Of a DNA stretch of 64,000 nucleotides, positions 35,420-43,004 are shown piece after piece. The notes beneath the pieces were generated by a model. The model had not been told where the DNA came from and ran no database searches. It worked only from the letters and a program-made list of their open reading frames with translations. Within the stretch, counting starts at the first letter, position 1. Each line of letters starts with the position of its first letter. Location: positions 8,804,001 to 8,868,000 of the forward strand of contig NZ_CP073318.1 in the NCBI RefSeq assembly GCF_018263855.1. Direction: 5' to 3'. The translations under genes and the position numbers were made by a program. Origin of the DNA: Kutzneria sp. CA-103260 (lineage in GTDB: Bacteria; Actinomycetota; Actinomycetes; Mycobacteriales; Pseudonocardiaceae).

Positions 35420-36211
35420 TCAGTGGGCGTATTCGCGGTTGAACAGGCGCTTGGACCACAGGTAGCCGCCGAGCGCGATGACGGCGCACCAGGCCAGCGC
35501 GATCCAGCCGTTGTCGCCGATCGGCTTGTCCGTCACCAGGCCGCGCATCGTCTCGATGATCGGCGTGAACGGCTGGTACTCGGCGAACCAGCGCAGCCCG
35601 GCCGGCATCGAGTCGGTGGGCACGAAACCACTGCCCAGGAACGGCAGCAGCACCAACGGCATCGGCAGGTTGCTGGCTGTCTCCACGCTCTTGGACACCT
35701 GGCCGAGCGCGACGGCCAGCCAGACCAGCGCGAACGTCACCAGCAGCAGGAAACCGGCCAGGGCCAGCCAGCCGCCGAAGCTCGCGGCCGGCCGGAAACC
35801 GACCAGCAGGGCCACGCCGATCACGATGACCAGGCTGATCGCCGTCTGGATCACGCTGCCCAGCACGTGCCCGGTCAGCACCGAGACGCGGGCGATGTGC
35901 ATGGTCCGGAACCGGGCGATCACGCCCTCGGTCATGTCCATCGCGATGGAGATCGCGGTCCCCTGCACGGCCGAGGTGATGGTCATCAGGATGATCGCCG
36001 GCGTGATGTAGTTGGCGTACACGGAGCGGTCCCCGCCCATGCCCGCCCCGAGCGTGCCGCCGAGCACGTAGACGAACAGCAGCATGAACACGATCGGCAT
36101 CCCGACCAGCATGAACGTCATCGACGGGTACCGAAGCATGTGCTTGAGGTTGCGGCGCAGCATCGTCGCCGAGTCGCGCAGCGGATGGAACCGCAGGTCC
36201 ACGGTGCTCAT
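35420..36211 (-). CDS. ABC-2 type transporter permease (DrrB-like)
   Basis: A 263-residue permease with six hydrophobic helices, starting after an amphipathic R-R-N-L-K-H-M-L-R-Y-P segment. It resembles DrrB, which with DrrA forms drug or lipid exporters. Its ATG overlaps the ATPase stop (ATGA, 36208-36211), showing tight coupling. The substrate is unknown but may be linked to the downstream P450. Confidence 0.9.
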   Translation of the reverse strand: MSTVDLRFHPLRDSATMLRRNLKHMLRYPSMTFMLVGMPIVFMLLFVYVLGGTLGAGMGGDRSVYANYITPAIILMTITSAVQGTAISIAMDMTEGVIARFRTMHIARVSVLTGHVLGSVIQTAISLVIVIGVALLVGFRPAASFGGWLALAGFLLLVTFALVWLAVALGQVSKSVETASNLPMPLVLLPFLGSGFVPTDSMPAGLRWFAEYQPFTPIIETMRGLVTDKPIGDNGWIALAWCAVIALGGYLWSKRLFNREYAH

Positions 36212-37137
36212 CGGGCACTCACCTTGTCCGGCCCGGTCAGGGCCAGGAAGACGTCGTCGAGATCGGGGGTGTGCACGGACAGCTCCTCGACGTGGACCCG
36301 GCCGTCGAGCCGGTCGATGAGCGCCTTCAACGAGTGCAGGCTGCCGTCGCTGGGCACCCGCAGGGCCAGGGCGTCGTTGTCGCGGGCGGCGTCGACCAGC
36401 AGGTTCATCGCCGCGTCCAGGCCGCTCGCGTCGGCGAAGCGCAGCCGCACGTGCCCGCCGGGGATGCGGCGCTTGAGCTCGTCCGCGGTCCCCTCGGCCA
36501 CCAGCCGACCCTGGTCGAGCACGCCGATCCGGTCGGCCAGCTCGTCGGCCTCCTCCAGGTACTGCGTGGTCAGGAAGATCGTCACGCCGCCGGCCACCAG
36601 GTCCCGCACGATCTGCCACATGCCTCGGCGGCTGCGCGGGTCCAGGCCGGTGGTCGGCTCGTCCAGGAAGATCACCCGCGGGCTGCCGACCAGCGTCATG
36701 GCCAGGTCCAGCCGGCGGCGCATGCCCCCGGAGTACGTCGAGGCGGGCTTGCCGGCCGCCTCGACCAGGTCGAACTGCTCCAGCAGCTCGGCCGCCCGCT
36801 GCCGGCCGGCCCGCCGGGGCAGATGGTGCAGGTCGGCCATCAGCCGCAGGTTCTCCTCGCCGGTGAGCAGGTTGTCCACCGCCGAGAACTGACCGGTGAC
36901 GCCGATGGCGGCCCGCACCGCGTCCGGCTCGCGGCGGATGTCGTGGCCGTCCACCCGGGCCTCGCCGCCGTCGGCGCTGATCAGCGTGGACAGGATCCGG
37001 ACCGTGGTGGTCTTGCCGGCGCCGTTCGCGCCCAGCAGCGAGAACACGGTGCCGCTGGGCACGTCCAGGTCGAGGCCGTCGAGCACGACGTGGTCGCCGT
37101 ACGCCTTGCGCAGGCCGGAGACAGTGATCGCCGACAT
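36208..37137 (-). CDS. ABC transporter ATP-binding protein (DrrA-like)
   Basis: A 309-residue ATPase. Walker A is G-A-N-G-A-G-K-T-T, the signature is Y-S-G-G-M-R-R-R, Walker B is V-I-F-L-D-E-P-T, and the C-terminal extension has D-L-D-D-V-F-L-A-L-T-G, all as in daunorubicin-resistance DrrA proteins. It powers the adjacent permease at the inner membrane. It starts 3 nt after the DUF4097 gene ends, so the two are in one operon. Confidence 0.93.
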   Translation of the reverse strand: MSAITVSGLRKAYGDHVVLDGLDLDVPSGTVFSLLGANGAGKTTTVRILSTLISADGGEARVDGHDIRREPDAVRAAIGVTGQFSAVDNLLTGEENLRLMADLHHLPRRAGRQRAAELLEQFDLVEAAGKPASTYSGGMRRRLDLAMTLVGSPRVIFLDEPTTGLDPRSRRGMWQIVRDLVAGGVTIFLTTQYLEEADELADRIGVLDQGRLVAEGTADELKRRIPGGHVRLRFADASGLDAAMNLLVDAARDNDALALRVPSDGSLHSLKALIDRLDGRVHVEELSVHTPDLDDVFLALTGPDKVSAR

Positions 37138-37140
37138 GGC

Positions 37141-37986
37141 TCAGGCCCGGCGGATCGTGATGGCGCCGAAGGAGGTGTTGGCCCGCACCTCGACGGTCTC
37201 GTCGGACTGCTCGGGCCGGGCGGCGTCGGTCAGCTCGTTGCGCACCTGGCCGAAGCCGGTGTGCACCTCCAGCCAGGCTGCCGTGCCGGCCGCGATGCCG
37301 ATCTCCAGGTCACCCATCGACGTGGCCGCCGTCACCGAGCCGCGGGCCACCTCGCCGAGCCGGATGCTGCCGTTGGAGGTCTTCGCGTCCACGCTCGCGC
37401 CGGCCCGCTCCACCGCGATGCCGCCGTTGGCCGCGCGCACCCGGGTGTCGCCGCCGACCGAGCCGATCTCGGTCTCGCCGTTGGAGTTCTTCACCACCAG
37501 CGAGCCCTCGACCGCGCCGACGTGCACCCGGCCCGTGCTGGTGTGGATCTCGGCGTTGCCCTCCACGTCCTCCACGGTCACGTGGCCGGCCGAGGTGTGC
37601 AGCCGCAGCGCGGCGGTCCGCTCCAGCCGGGCGTTGCCGGTCGAGGACTTGAAGCCGCACTCGCCGAGCCGGCCCGCGGTCTGGAAGTCGCCGATCTGGT
37701 TCTCGACCGACACCTTCGACCCGCTCGGCAGCTCGATGGACACGTCCACCGACCGGGTCTTCTTGGAGAAGTCGAACATGCGGATCTTCTGGCCGGTCAC
37801 GTTGAGCACGCCGTTGGCGTAGTCCACGGTGATCTTCTGCGCGGCCTGCGCGTCCGACTCGTCGGTCGGGTCGGTCGGCCGGACGTCGACGACGGTGTCG
37901 GCGCGGTCGCTCGCGACCACCCGCACGTTGCCGACGCCGAGCTCGACGATGACGGAGATGGGCTCGGAGGTCTCGAAAGAAGGCAT
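37141..37986 (-). CDS. DUF4097 beta-repeat protein
   Basis: A 281-residue protein with no signal peptide. It is a regular beta-helix of short repeats such as G-N-A-E-I-H-T-S-T-G-R-V-H-V-G, typical of DUF4097/DUF4098. In actinobacteria these genes are often found just before DrrAB-type ABC genes, as here. Function is unknown; a scaffold or sensor linked to the transporter is inference. Confidence 0.85.
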   Translation of the reverse strand: MPSFETSEPISVIVELGVGNVRVVASDRADTVVDVRPTDPTDESDAQAAQKITVDYANGVLNVTGQKIRMFDFSKKTRSVDVSIELPSGSKVSVENQIGDFQTAGRLGECGFKSSTGNARLERTAALRLHTSAGHVTVEDVEGNAEIHTSTGRVHVGAVEGSLVVKNSNGETEIGSVGGDTRVRAANGGIAVERAGASVDAKTSNGSIRLGEVARGSVTAATSMGDLEIGIAAGTAAWLEVHTGFGQVRNELTDAARPEQSDETVEVRANTSFGAITIRRA

Positions 37987-38059
37987 GGCTGTCCCCTCAG
38001 AATGGGTAGGTGAGGCGTCCCCGCAGGTCAGGGACGTGTGGGTGGAGAGCGGAGCTGGG

Positions 38060-38590
38060 TCAGCGGACCCAGCCGGTGAGGCTCTGCTTGCTCTTGCGGG
38101 TGCCGCTCGGCGGCTCCGGGCGCTTGTCCCGATCGCCGCGGTTCAGCGTCGTCGCGGCCGCCCGGACCAGCCAGGCGTTGACCGAGCGGCCCTCCTTGGC
38201 GGCCGCTTCCTCGATCTGCGTCTTGAGCGCTTCCGGCAGCCGCACGTTGATGCGCGAGCTGGGGCCGTCGTCGGAGATCGGCACGCTCCCCTCCGGTGTG
38301 CCGATCTCCGACGGCTCCTCAGCGGCGGCGTCCGGGGCCCGGTCGGCCGGCGGCGTCGTCACCACGAACTGCGGGTCACGCCCACGCAGCCGCAGCTCCA
38401 CCGACCCCGGGGCCAGGTCCCGGGTGATCTCGTCGGTAGCGGCGGAGAGCGCGTCCAGCAGCGTCATGCGAATCGCCGACTCGAGTGGGCCGGTGAGGCG
38501 CTCGACCAGCGCACGCGACTCCTCGCCGCCGGCTTCGGCCAGCGTGGCGAACTCGCGGCCGAGGTTGCTCACATACGAGGTCAAGTCCAT
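38060..38590 (-). CDS. Arc/HicB-like ribbon-helix-helix protein
   Basis: A 176-residue protein. The N-terminal half is helical and acidic. Near residues 125-160 is a ribbon-helix-helix (S-S-R-I-N-V-R-L-P-E-A-L-K, then G-R-S-V-N-A-W-L-V-R-A). The C-terminal tail is basic. Databases often call such proteins HicB-family antitoxins, but no HicA-like toxin is adjacent. It lies upstream of the DUF4097/DrrAB operon and may regulate it. ATG 38590; the upstream region has repeated GGTGCCATC-type elements. Confidence 0.75.
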   Translation of the reverse strand: MDLTSYVSNLGREFATLAEAGGEESRALVERLTGPLESAIRMTLLDALSAATDEITRDLAPGSVELRLRGRDPQFVVTTPPADRAPDAAAEEPSEIGTPEGSVPISDDGPSSRINVRLPEALKTQIEEAAAKEGRSVNAWLVRAAATTLNRGDRDKRPEPPSGTRKSKQSLTGWVR

Positions 38591-38609
38591 GGCACAACTA
38601 TGACACGCA

Positions 38610-38729
38610 GATGGCACCACTGCAATGCCAAGTTGGCTCAGCTTCTATCGCCGGTGGTGTCTCGCTGGGTAAACCAGCTGCTCAGAGGCGTGTGTCAGCC
38701 TTGGCTCAGGTGGTGCCATCCGGTGCCAT
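38610..38729. promoter_or_regulatory. Repeated GGTGCCATC elements upstream of the RHH regulator
   Basis: GATGGCACCAC (38610-38620) is the exact reverse complement of GTGGTGCCATC (38710-38720), and a further GGTGCCATC follows at 38722-38730. TTGGCTCAG also occurs twice (near 38633 and 38701). Together these are candidate sites for the adjacent ribbon-helix-helix protein. Confidence 0.4.
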
Positions 38730-39868
38730 CAGTGCTGGCCGACTCGGTGCTGCCCGATCCGTCGCGACGCCTCCACCAGCGGCAGGGCGTAGCCGAGCAT
38801 CCGCTCCTGATAGGTGGCGACCGCGTCAGGCAGGGTGGCACCGGTCGTGATGGCTCTGATCAGTTCGCCGCTGTCGCGCAGGGCCGTGTTGACGCCCATC
38901 GCCAGCACCGGGCTCATCGCGTGCACCGCGTCCCCGAGCAGGGTGACGCCCGGAGTGCTCCACGGCTCGACCGCGCTCGCACTGGAGATGCGCAGCGGGA
39001 ACAGCGACTTGGTGTCCCAGTGGTCGAGCAGGCGGTGGATGTCCGGATGCCAGCCGTCGCCGATCAGGTCGCCGGCCAGGCTGCGCAGATCCCGCCGGCC
39101 GTACTTTCGCAGCTCCTCGAACGGCGGCAGGAGATCGGCCGGCGCGCCCACCATGCAGGCGATGTAGTCGTCCACCGGCGAGATCCGGCCCGACGGGCGG
39201 TTGCGCAGCACCACCGGCCCCAGACCCACGTGGGCCCGATTCGTCCCGGTGGCCACGGTGAAGATGTGCTCGAAGACCCACTCCGGCAGCGATTCCCGTT
39301 GCCGCAGCGGGATCTTCCCGTAGATCAGGCGCAGACCGGCGTCGCCGACCTTGGCCTGTGGCAGCAGCTGGCGGCGCACCGCCGAGCCCACGCCATCGGC
39401 CCCGACCACCAGGTCCGCGCTGTCCCAATGGCCGTCGGCGAAGCGCACCCCGACCCGGCCGTCGATCCGCTCGAACGCCGTGAACTCCTTGCCGTAACAG
39501 ACATTCAGGCCCGTGAGCAGGATCTCCCGCAACGTGCCCCGGTTGAACGGATACGCCTGCGTCCACGGCGTATATGCCTGCGGCATATACGCTTGCTCGG
39601 CCCTCGGGCACAGACCTTCGTCCACCACCCGCGGCGGCGCCAGCGGTCCGCCGGCCGTGGCCAGACACAACTCGAACAGCTCCGCCGGCAGGCACTGCCG
39701 CAGGCCCGTCAACCCCGGCGGGTCGAGCTGGATGCGATAGCCCTGCGGCCGCGCGTCCACCGCCTGATCACGTTCGTAGACAACAACTTCCGCGCCCAGC
39801 CGGGACAGGCCCTGCGCACACGCCAGCCCACTCAGGCCCGCGCCGATGACCACCACACGAAAATCCAC
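38729..39868 (-). CDS. FAD-dependent monooxygenase
   Basis: A 379-residue group A flavoprotein monooxygenase (PHBH fold). It has the FAD motif V-I-G-A-G-L-S-G-L, the D-G motif V-V-G-A-D-G-V-G-S and the G-D motif L-L-G-D-A-V-H-A-M-S-P. The middle sheet is substrate-specific and does not reveal the substrate. Relatives hydroxylate aromatic compounds or modify antibiotics. The upstream 149 nt hold two small hairpins (39908-39921, 39924-39941), possibly the terminator of the TetR/GNAT operon. Confidence 0.9.
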   Translation of the reverse strand: MDFRVVVIGAGLSGLACAQGLSRLGAEVVVYERDQAVDARPQGYRIQLDPPGLTGLRQCLPAELFELCLATAGGPLAPPRVVDEGLCPRAEQAYMPQAYTPWTQAYPFNRGTLREILLTGLNVCYGKEFTAFERIDGRVGVRFADGHWDSADLVVGADGVGSAVRRQLLPQAKVGDAGLRLIYGKIPLRQRESLPEWVFEHIFTVATGTNRAHVGLGPVVLRNRPSGRISPVDDYIACMVGAPADLLPPFEELRKYGRRDLRSLAGDLIGDGWHPDIHRLLDHWDTKSLFPLRISSASAVEPWSTPGVTLLGDAVHAMSPVLAMGVNTALRDSGELIRAITTGATLPDAVATYQERMLGYALPLVEASRRIGQHRVGQH

Positions 39869-40017
39869 GGTCCACTGCCTTCGCCTCGGTCACGAAGGAA
39901 GCACCGGATCCCCATCGGGATGAGGCACGCCTGCGCGTGCCCCGCCGGGAAACACCATTCACCGGCAGATTTTTCGTGCGTTCCGACTAACGACTACCAG
40001 TCTACTCGGCGGTGACA

Positions 40018-40521
40018 TCAGGAACGCAGTCCCGCTCCCAGCGGATCGCCGCCCCTCATCCGGAAGCGGGCCCGGTTCTCCACGGTGCTCCACTGCTGGA
40101 AGCCGGCCTTCTCCAGCACGCGCATGGAAGCCGGGTTCGACAGCTCCACGTCGGCGAACACGGTGTCGACGCCGGGGGCAGCCAGGGCGAACGCGGCGAG
40201 AGCCCGGGCCGCCTCGGTGGCGTAGCCCCGGCCCCGGCGGGAGGCCACGACGCCGTAGCCGATTTCCAGGATTCCCTCATGGGGCGGCCAGAACAGGCCG
40301 ATCGCCCCCACCACCCGTCCGCCGTCGCGTTCGATGATCAGGCGATGGCCGTGCTCACCGAGCCAGGCCCGGTTCTGGTCCAGCAGGCCGGCGATGACAC
40401 GGTCGCCCTCCGCGGGGAAGTCGTCCGCCCACTCGGCCGACCTGGTGTCGCCGACGACCGCGGCGACCTCAGCCGGGGTCCACGGTCGCAGCACGAGCCG
40501 ATCGGTGATCAGCTCCGTCAT
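40018..40521 (-). CDS. GNAT N-acetyltransferase (RimJ/RimL type)
   Basis: A 167-residue acetyltransferase. It begins T-D-R-L-V-L-R-P-W-T-P-A-E and has the acetyl-CoA loop R-R-G-R-G-Y-A-T-E-A, followed by N-P-A-S-M-R-V-L-E-K-A-G-F, the usual end of the RimJ/RimL-like group. Its acceptor is unknown. The start overlaps the TetR stop (ATGA, 40518-40521), so the two are translationally coupled. Confidence 0.9.
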   Translation of the reverse strand: MTELITDRLVLRPWTPAEVAAVVGDTRSAEWADDFPAEGDRVIAGLLDQNRAWLGEHGHRLIIERDGGRVVGAIGLFWPPHEGILEIGYGVVASRRGRGYATEAARALAAFALAAPGVDTVFADVELSNPASMRVLEKAGFQQWSTVENRARFRMRGGDPLGAGLRS

Positions 40522-41234
40522 GGGGCGCTCCGCGGCAACTCGTCGAGGTCGGGCAGCGGTCGGCGGCTGATGTCACGCGCTTCGTCGGCCGGGACACCGA
40601 ACATGCGCAGCAGATCTTCGGTGATCTGGTCGGTGGTCTCGGCGTCGTCGCGTTCGGGCTGGTCGTGCAGCAGTTGGCCGATGGCCAGGACCGCGCCGGC
40701 CACGATGGCCGTGGTCGCCTCCGCGTCGGTGACGCGGGGGAAGCGACCGGCGTGGGCCGCGGCTTCGAGGTCGCGGCGGGCCCGCCGGGCGACGCCCCGG
40801 TCGAATCCGGTCAGCGACAGGCCGTGGTGCAGCAGGACCTTGCTGAGTTCCGGCTCGCGGCGGTGGATCCGGCCGAGTAGCCGGAAGCTCTGCGCGACGA
40901 CCTCCGCCGGGTCGTCCATGGTCGCCGTGAGCGCGTCGAGCATGTCGCCGATGGCGTCGAGCGCGTCCTCCACGGCCGCGTGGAACAGGTCTTCCTTGGT
41001 GTCGAAGTGGTTGTAGAACGACCCCATGCCCACGTCGGCGGACTGGGTGATCTCCAGGATCGGCACGTTCGTCCGACCGGCGGCGATGCAGGCCCGCGCC
41101 GCTCGGATCAGCGCCGCGCGGGTGCGGGCCTTCCGCCGGTCCAACCGGTTCGGCTGCTCTGTGGTCTGCTCGGGCACGCCTCTCGCCTTCGGTCGGTCCA
41201 CCCGGTTCGGTCGTTCCGCGGTCCGCTCAGGCAC
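40518..41234 (-). CDS. TetR family regulator with duplicated N-terminus
   Basis: A TetR-type repressor of 238 residues. The helix-turn-helix is at about 55-80 (I-T-Q-S-A-D-V-G-M-G-S-F-Y-N-H-F). The first 38 residues are two copies of a 19-residue unit (P-E-R-T-A-E-R-P-N-R-V-D-R and P-E-Q-T-T-E-Q-P-N-R-L-D-R). The 57-bp DNA duplication gives two GTG starts, 41234 and 41177, each preceded by GAGGC, so the shorter form may be the ancestral protein. It is divergent from an alpha/beta hydrolase. Confidence 0.85.
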   Translation of the reverse strand: MPERTAERPNRVDRPKARGVPEQTTEQPNRLDRRKARTRAALIRAARACIAAGRTNVPILEITQSADVGMGSFYNHFDTKEDLFHAAVEDALDAIGDMLDALTATMDDPAEVVAQSFRLLGRIHRREPELSKVLLHHGLSLTGFDRGVARRARRDLEAAAHAGRFPRVTDAEATTAIVAGAVLAIGQLLHDQPERDDAETTDQITEDLLRMFGVPADEARDISRRPLPDLDELPRSAP

Positions 41235-41288
41235 GCCTCCCCTTCCCCGGCCCGGCCAGTCTAGCGCCGGTCCTCAGTCCTGAGTTTT

Positions 41289-41313
41289 TCGTCAGTCAGC
41301 CCTTGACTGACGA
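41289..41313. promoter_or_regulatory. Operator palindrome between TetR and hydrolase genes
   Basis: TCGTCAGTCA (41289-41298) and TGACTGACGA (41304-41313) form a perfect 10-bp inverted repeat with 5-nt spacing, ending 7 nt before the hydrolase GTG. A further half-site, GAGTGACGA, overlaps that start. This fits repression by the adjacent TetR protein. Confidence 0.65.
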
Positions 41314-41320
41314 TTAACTC

Positions 41321-42391
41321 GTGAGTGACGATTTCGTCATGAACACCTACACGAACCCGCCCCGGCCGCGTGACCTGGCACCGACCTGGGCGCGGCTGCC
41401 GGAGGCGCTTCCCGGTCTGATGACTGATCCGGCCACCTACCGCTACGAGGAAGGGCCGGTCGGGGCGCTGGCCGAGCGGCTGTGCACCCTGCCGGCGGCG
41501 CCGCCGGCCGTCCCGTCGGTCGACGGCGAAGTCGAGCAGCTGGGCGGCGTCCAGGTCACGCACCGGTTCGTCGAGGCGCCGGGCGACAGCGAGCTGGTCC
41601 GCTGGCACCTGGTCGAGAGCGGGCCCGCCGACGGCGAAGTCGTGGTGTTTCTGCACGGTGTCCCGGACTCCTGGTTCCAGTGGCACTACGCGATCGAGGC
41701 GCTGGCCACGACACACCGGTGCATCGCCATCGACCTGAAGGGGTACGGCCAGTCCGACAAGCGGACCGGCGACTACCGACAGCAGGGCGTCGCAGAGCAG
41801 CTGCGGGCCCTGCTCGACCAGCTCGGCGTCGACCGCTTCAGTCTCGTCACCCACGACCGCGGCACCCCGCCCGGCGACCACCTCGTCGCCGCGCTCGGCG
41901 AACGTGTCATCCGGTACGGGCGCGGGCAGCAGCACCTGTGGCATCTGCACCCGTCGCTGCACCCGCAGGAACAGATGTTCACCGCGCCGACCGCGCCCGT
42001 CCTGCTGGCCGACCCGCGCGTTTTCGTCGCCCTGGGCTACACGATGTTGACCAGCCGGCCCGTCACCGACGCCGACCTCGTCCGCACCGTCACCGAGTTC
42101 TCGCACGAGGGCATCGCCTCGGCCGTGCCGCGCTACTTCCACTCGTCGTCGTTCCGGCAGGAGTGGATCGACCGCCGCACCACGCTGATCGACGCCTGGC
42201 AGTGCCCGGTGCTGCTGCTCCAGGGCCGCGACGACCCCAACCAGCCGCACGAGTTCTACACCGACCCCGACGTGCTGGCCCGGCTTCCCGCCGGCAGCGA
42301 CGTCCACCTGTTCGACGCCGGCCACTTCTGGCCCTTCGAAGCCCCGACCGAGATGGTCCAGGTCCTGAAAGCCTTTCTGGGAACGGATTAG
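41321..42391 (+). CDS. Alpha/beta hydrolase, haloalkane dehalogenase/epoxide hydrolase type
   Basis: A 356-residue alpha/beta hydrolase. After an N-terminal extension of about 100 residues, the core has the oxyanion segment F-L-H-G-V-P-D-S-W-F-Q-W. The nucleophile is an Asp (D179 in T-H-D-R-G-T), as in dehalogenases and epoxide hydrolases, not Ser. The catalytic His is in D-A-G-H-F-W-P. The substrate is unknown. GTG 41321; ATG 41339 is possible. Regulation is likely by the divergent TetR. Confidence 0.85.
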   Translation: MSDDFVMNTYTNPPRPRDLAPTWARLPEALPGLMTDPATYRYEEGPVGALAERLCTLPAAPPAVPSVDGEVEQLGGVQVTHRFVEAPGDSELVRWHLVESGPADGEVVVFLHGVPDSWFQWHYAIEALATTHRCIAIDLKGYGQSDKRTGDYRQQGVAEQLRALLDQLGVDRFSLVTHDRGTPPGDHLVAALGERVIRYGRGQQHLWHLHPSLHPQEQMFTAPTAPVLLADPRVFVALGYTMLTSRPVTDADLVRTVTEFSHEGIASAVPRYFHSSSFRQEWIDRRTTLIDAWQCPVLLLQGRDDPNQPHEFYTDPDVLARLPAGSDVHLFDAGHFWPFEAPTEMVQVLKAFLGTD

Positions 42392-42410
42392 TCCGTGAGA
42401 TGCTTCGCCG

Positions 42411-42929
42411 GTGCCACTGGTGTGGGTGACCGGCACCTCGGGGGTCGGCAAGTCGACGGTCTGCGCACTCCTGAAGGACCGGGGAGAGCTGGCGGTCGAC
42501 GCCGACTGGGAGGGCTACAACCACTGGGTGGACCGGACGAGCGGCCAGGTCGTCGTCGACCCGCCCTATCCGGCGCCGGCCGGCTGGCTCGATCGCTTCG
42601 GGTGGCGGATCAGCCGTGCGGAGGTCGAGGGCCTGGTGGCGAGAACGCATGACCAGACCGCGTTCCTGTGCGGAACTGTCGAGAACGAGGCGGACGTGCG
42701 GGATCTGTTCGACCTCGTGGTCTGTGTTGTCGTCGACAACGAGACGCTTCGCGACCGTCTGCTGAACCGCACGACCAACGCCTTCGGCCAGCACCCGGAG
42801 GAGCTGGCCGCGGCCCTCGACCACAACACCCGTGTCGAGTCCACCTACCGCCGTCTCGGCGCGACGATGATCGACGGCCGACTGCCGGCCGCGGACGTCG
42901 CCGCCGCGGTCCTCGCCGCCAGCCGCTAG
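42411..42929 (+). CDS. P-loop nucleotide kinase-like protein
   Basis: A 172-residue ATPase of the AAA_33/shikimate kinase-like type. Walker A is G-T-S-G-V-G-K-S-T at residues 8-16, and F-D-L-V-V-C-V-V-V-D-N-E-T forms the later strand. The C-terminal L-N-R-T-T-N-A-F-G-x-H-P-E-E resembles the LID region. It may phosphorylate a small molecule. It starts 20 nt after the hydrolase stop. Confidence 0.8.
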   Translation: MPLVWVTGTSGVGKSTVCALLKDRGELAVDADWEGYNHWVDRTSGQVVVDPPYPAPAGWLDRFGWRISRAEVEGLVARTHDQTAFLCGTVENEADVRDLFDLVVCVVVDNETLRDRLLNRTTNAFGQHPEELAAALDHNTRVESTYRRLGATMIDGRLPAADVAAAVLAASR

Positions 42930-43000
42930 TTCTGCATCGGCCAGGCCGCGGCCGGATGACAGTGCTCGGGGCAGCACACGAGGTAGACGGCGTCGGCCAT
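42926..43000 (-). CDS. Possible Cys-rich microprotein downstream of dnaB
   Basis: A 24-codon frame M-A-D-A-V-Y-L-V-C-C-P-E-H-C-H-P-A begins 5 nt after the dnaB stop with AGGG upstream of its ATG, and ends over the stop of the convergent kinase gene. It holds three Cys and two His in a tight cluster. There is no homology evidence and it may be chance. Confidence 0.25.
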   Translation of the reverse strand: MADAVYLVCCPEHCHPAAAWPMQN

Positions 43001-43004
43001 CGGC

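Noticed and set aside
38060..38590. A complete HicAB toxin-antitoxin pair
   Set aside because: Only the RHH protein is present; no small HicA-like double-stranded RNA-binding toxin frame is adjacent on either side.
34223..38590. A secondary-metabolite gene cluster around the P450
   Set aside because: No polyketide synthase, peptide synthetase, terpene synthase or RiPP gene is present. A P450 with a DrrAB pump alone is not enough.
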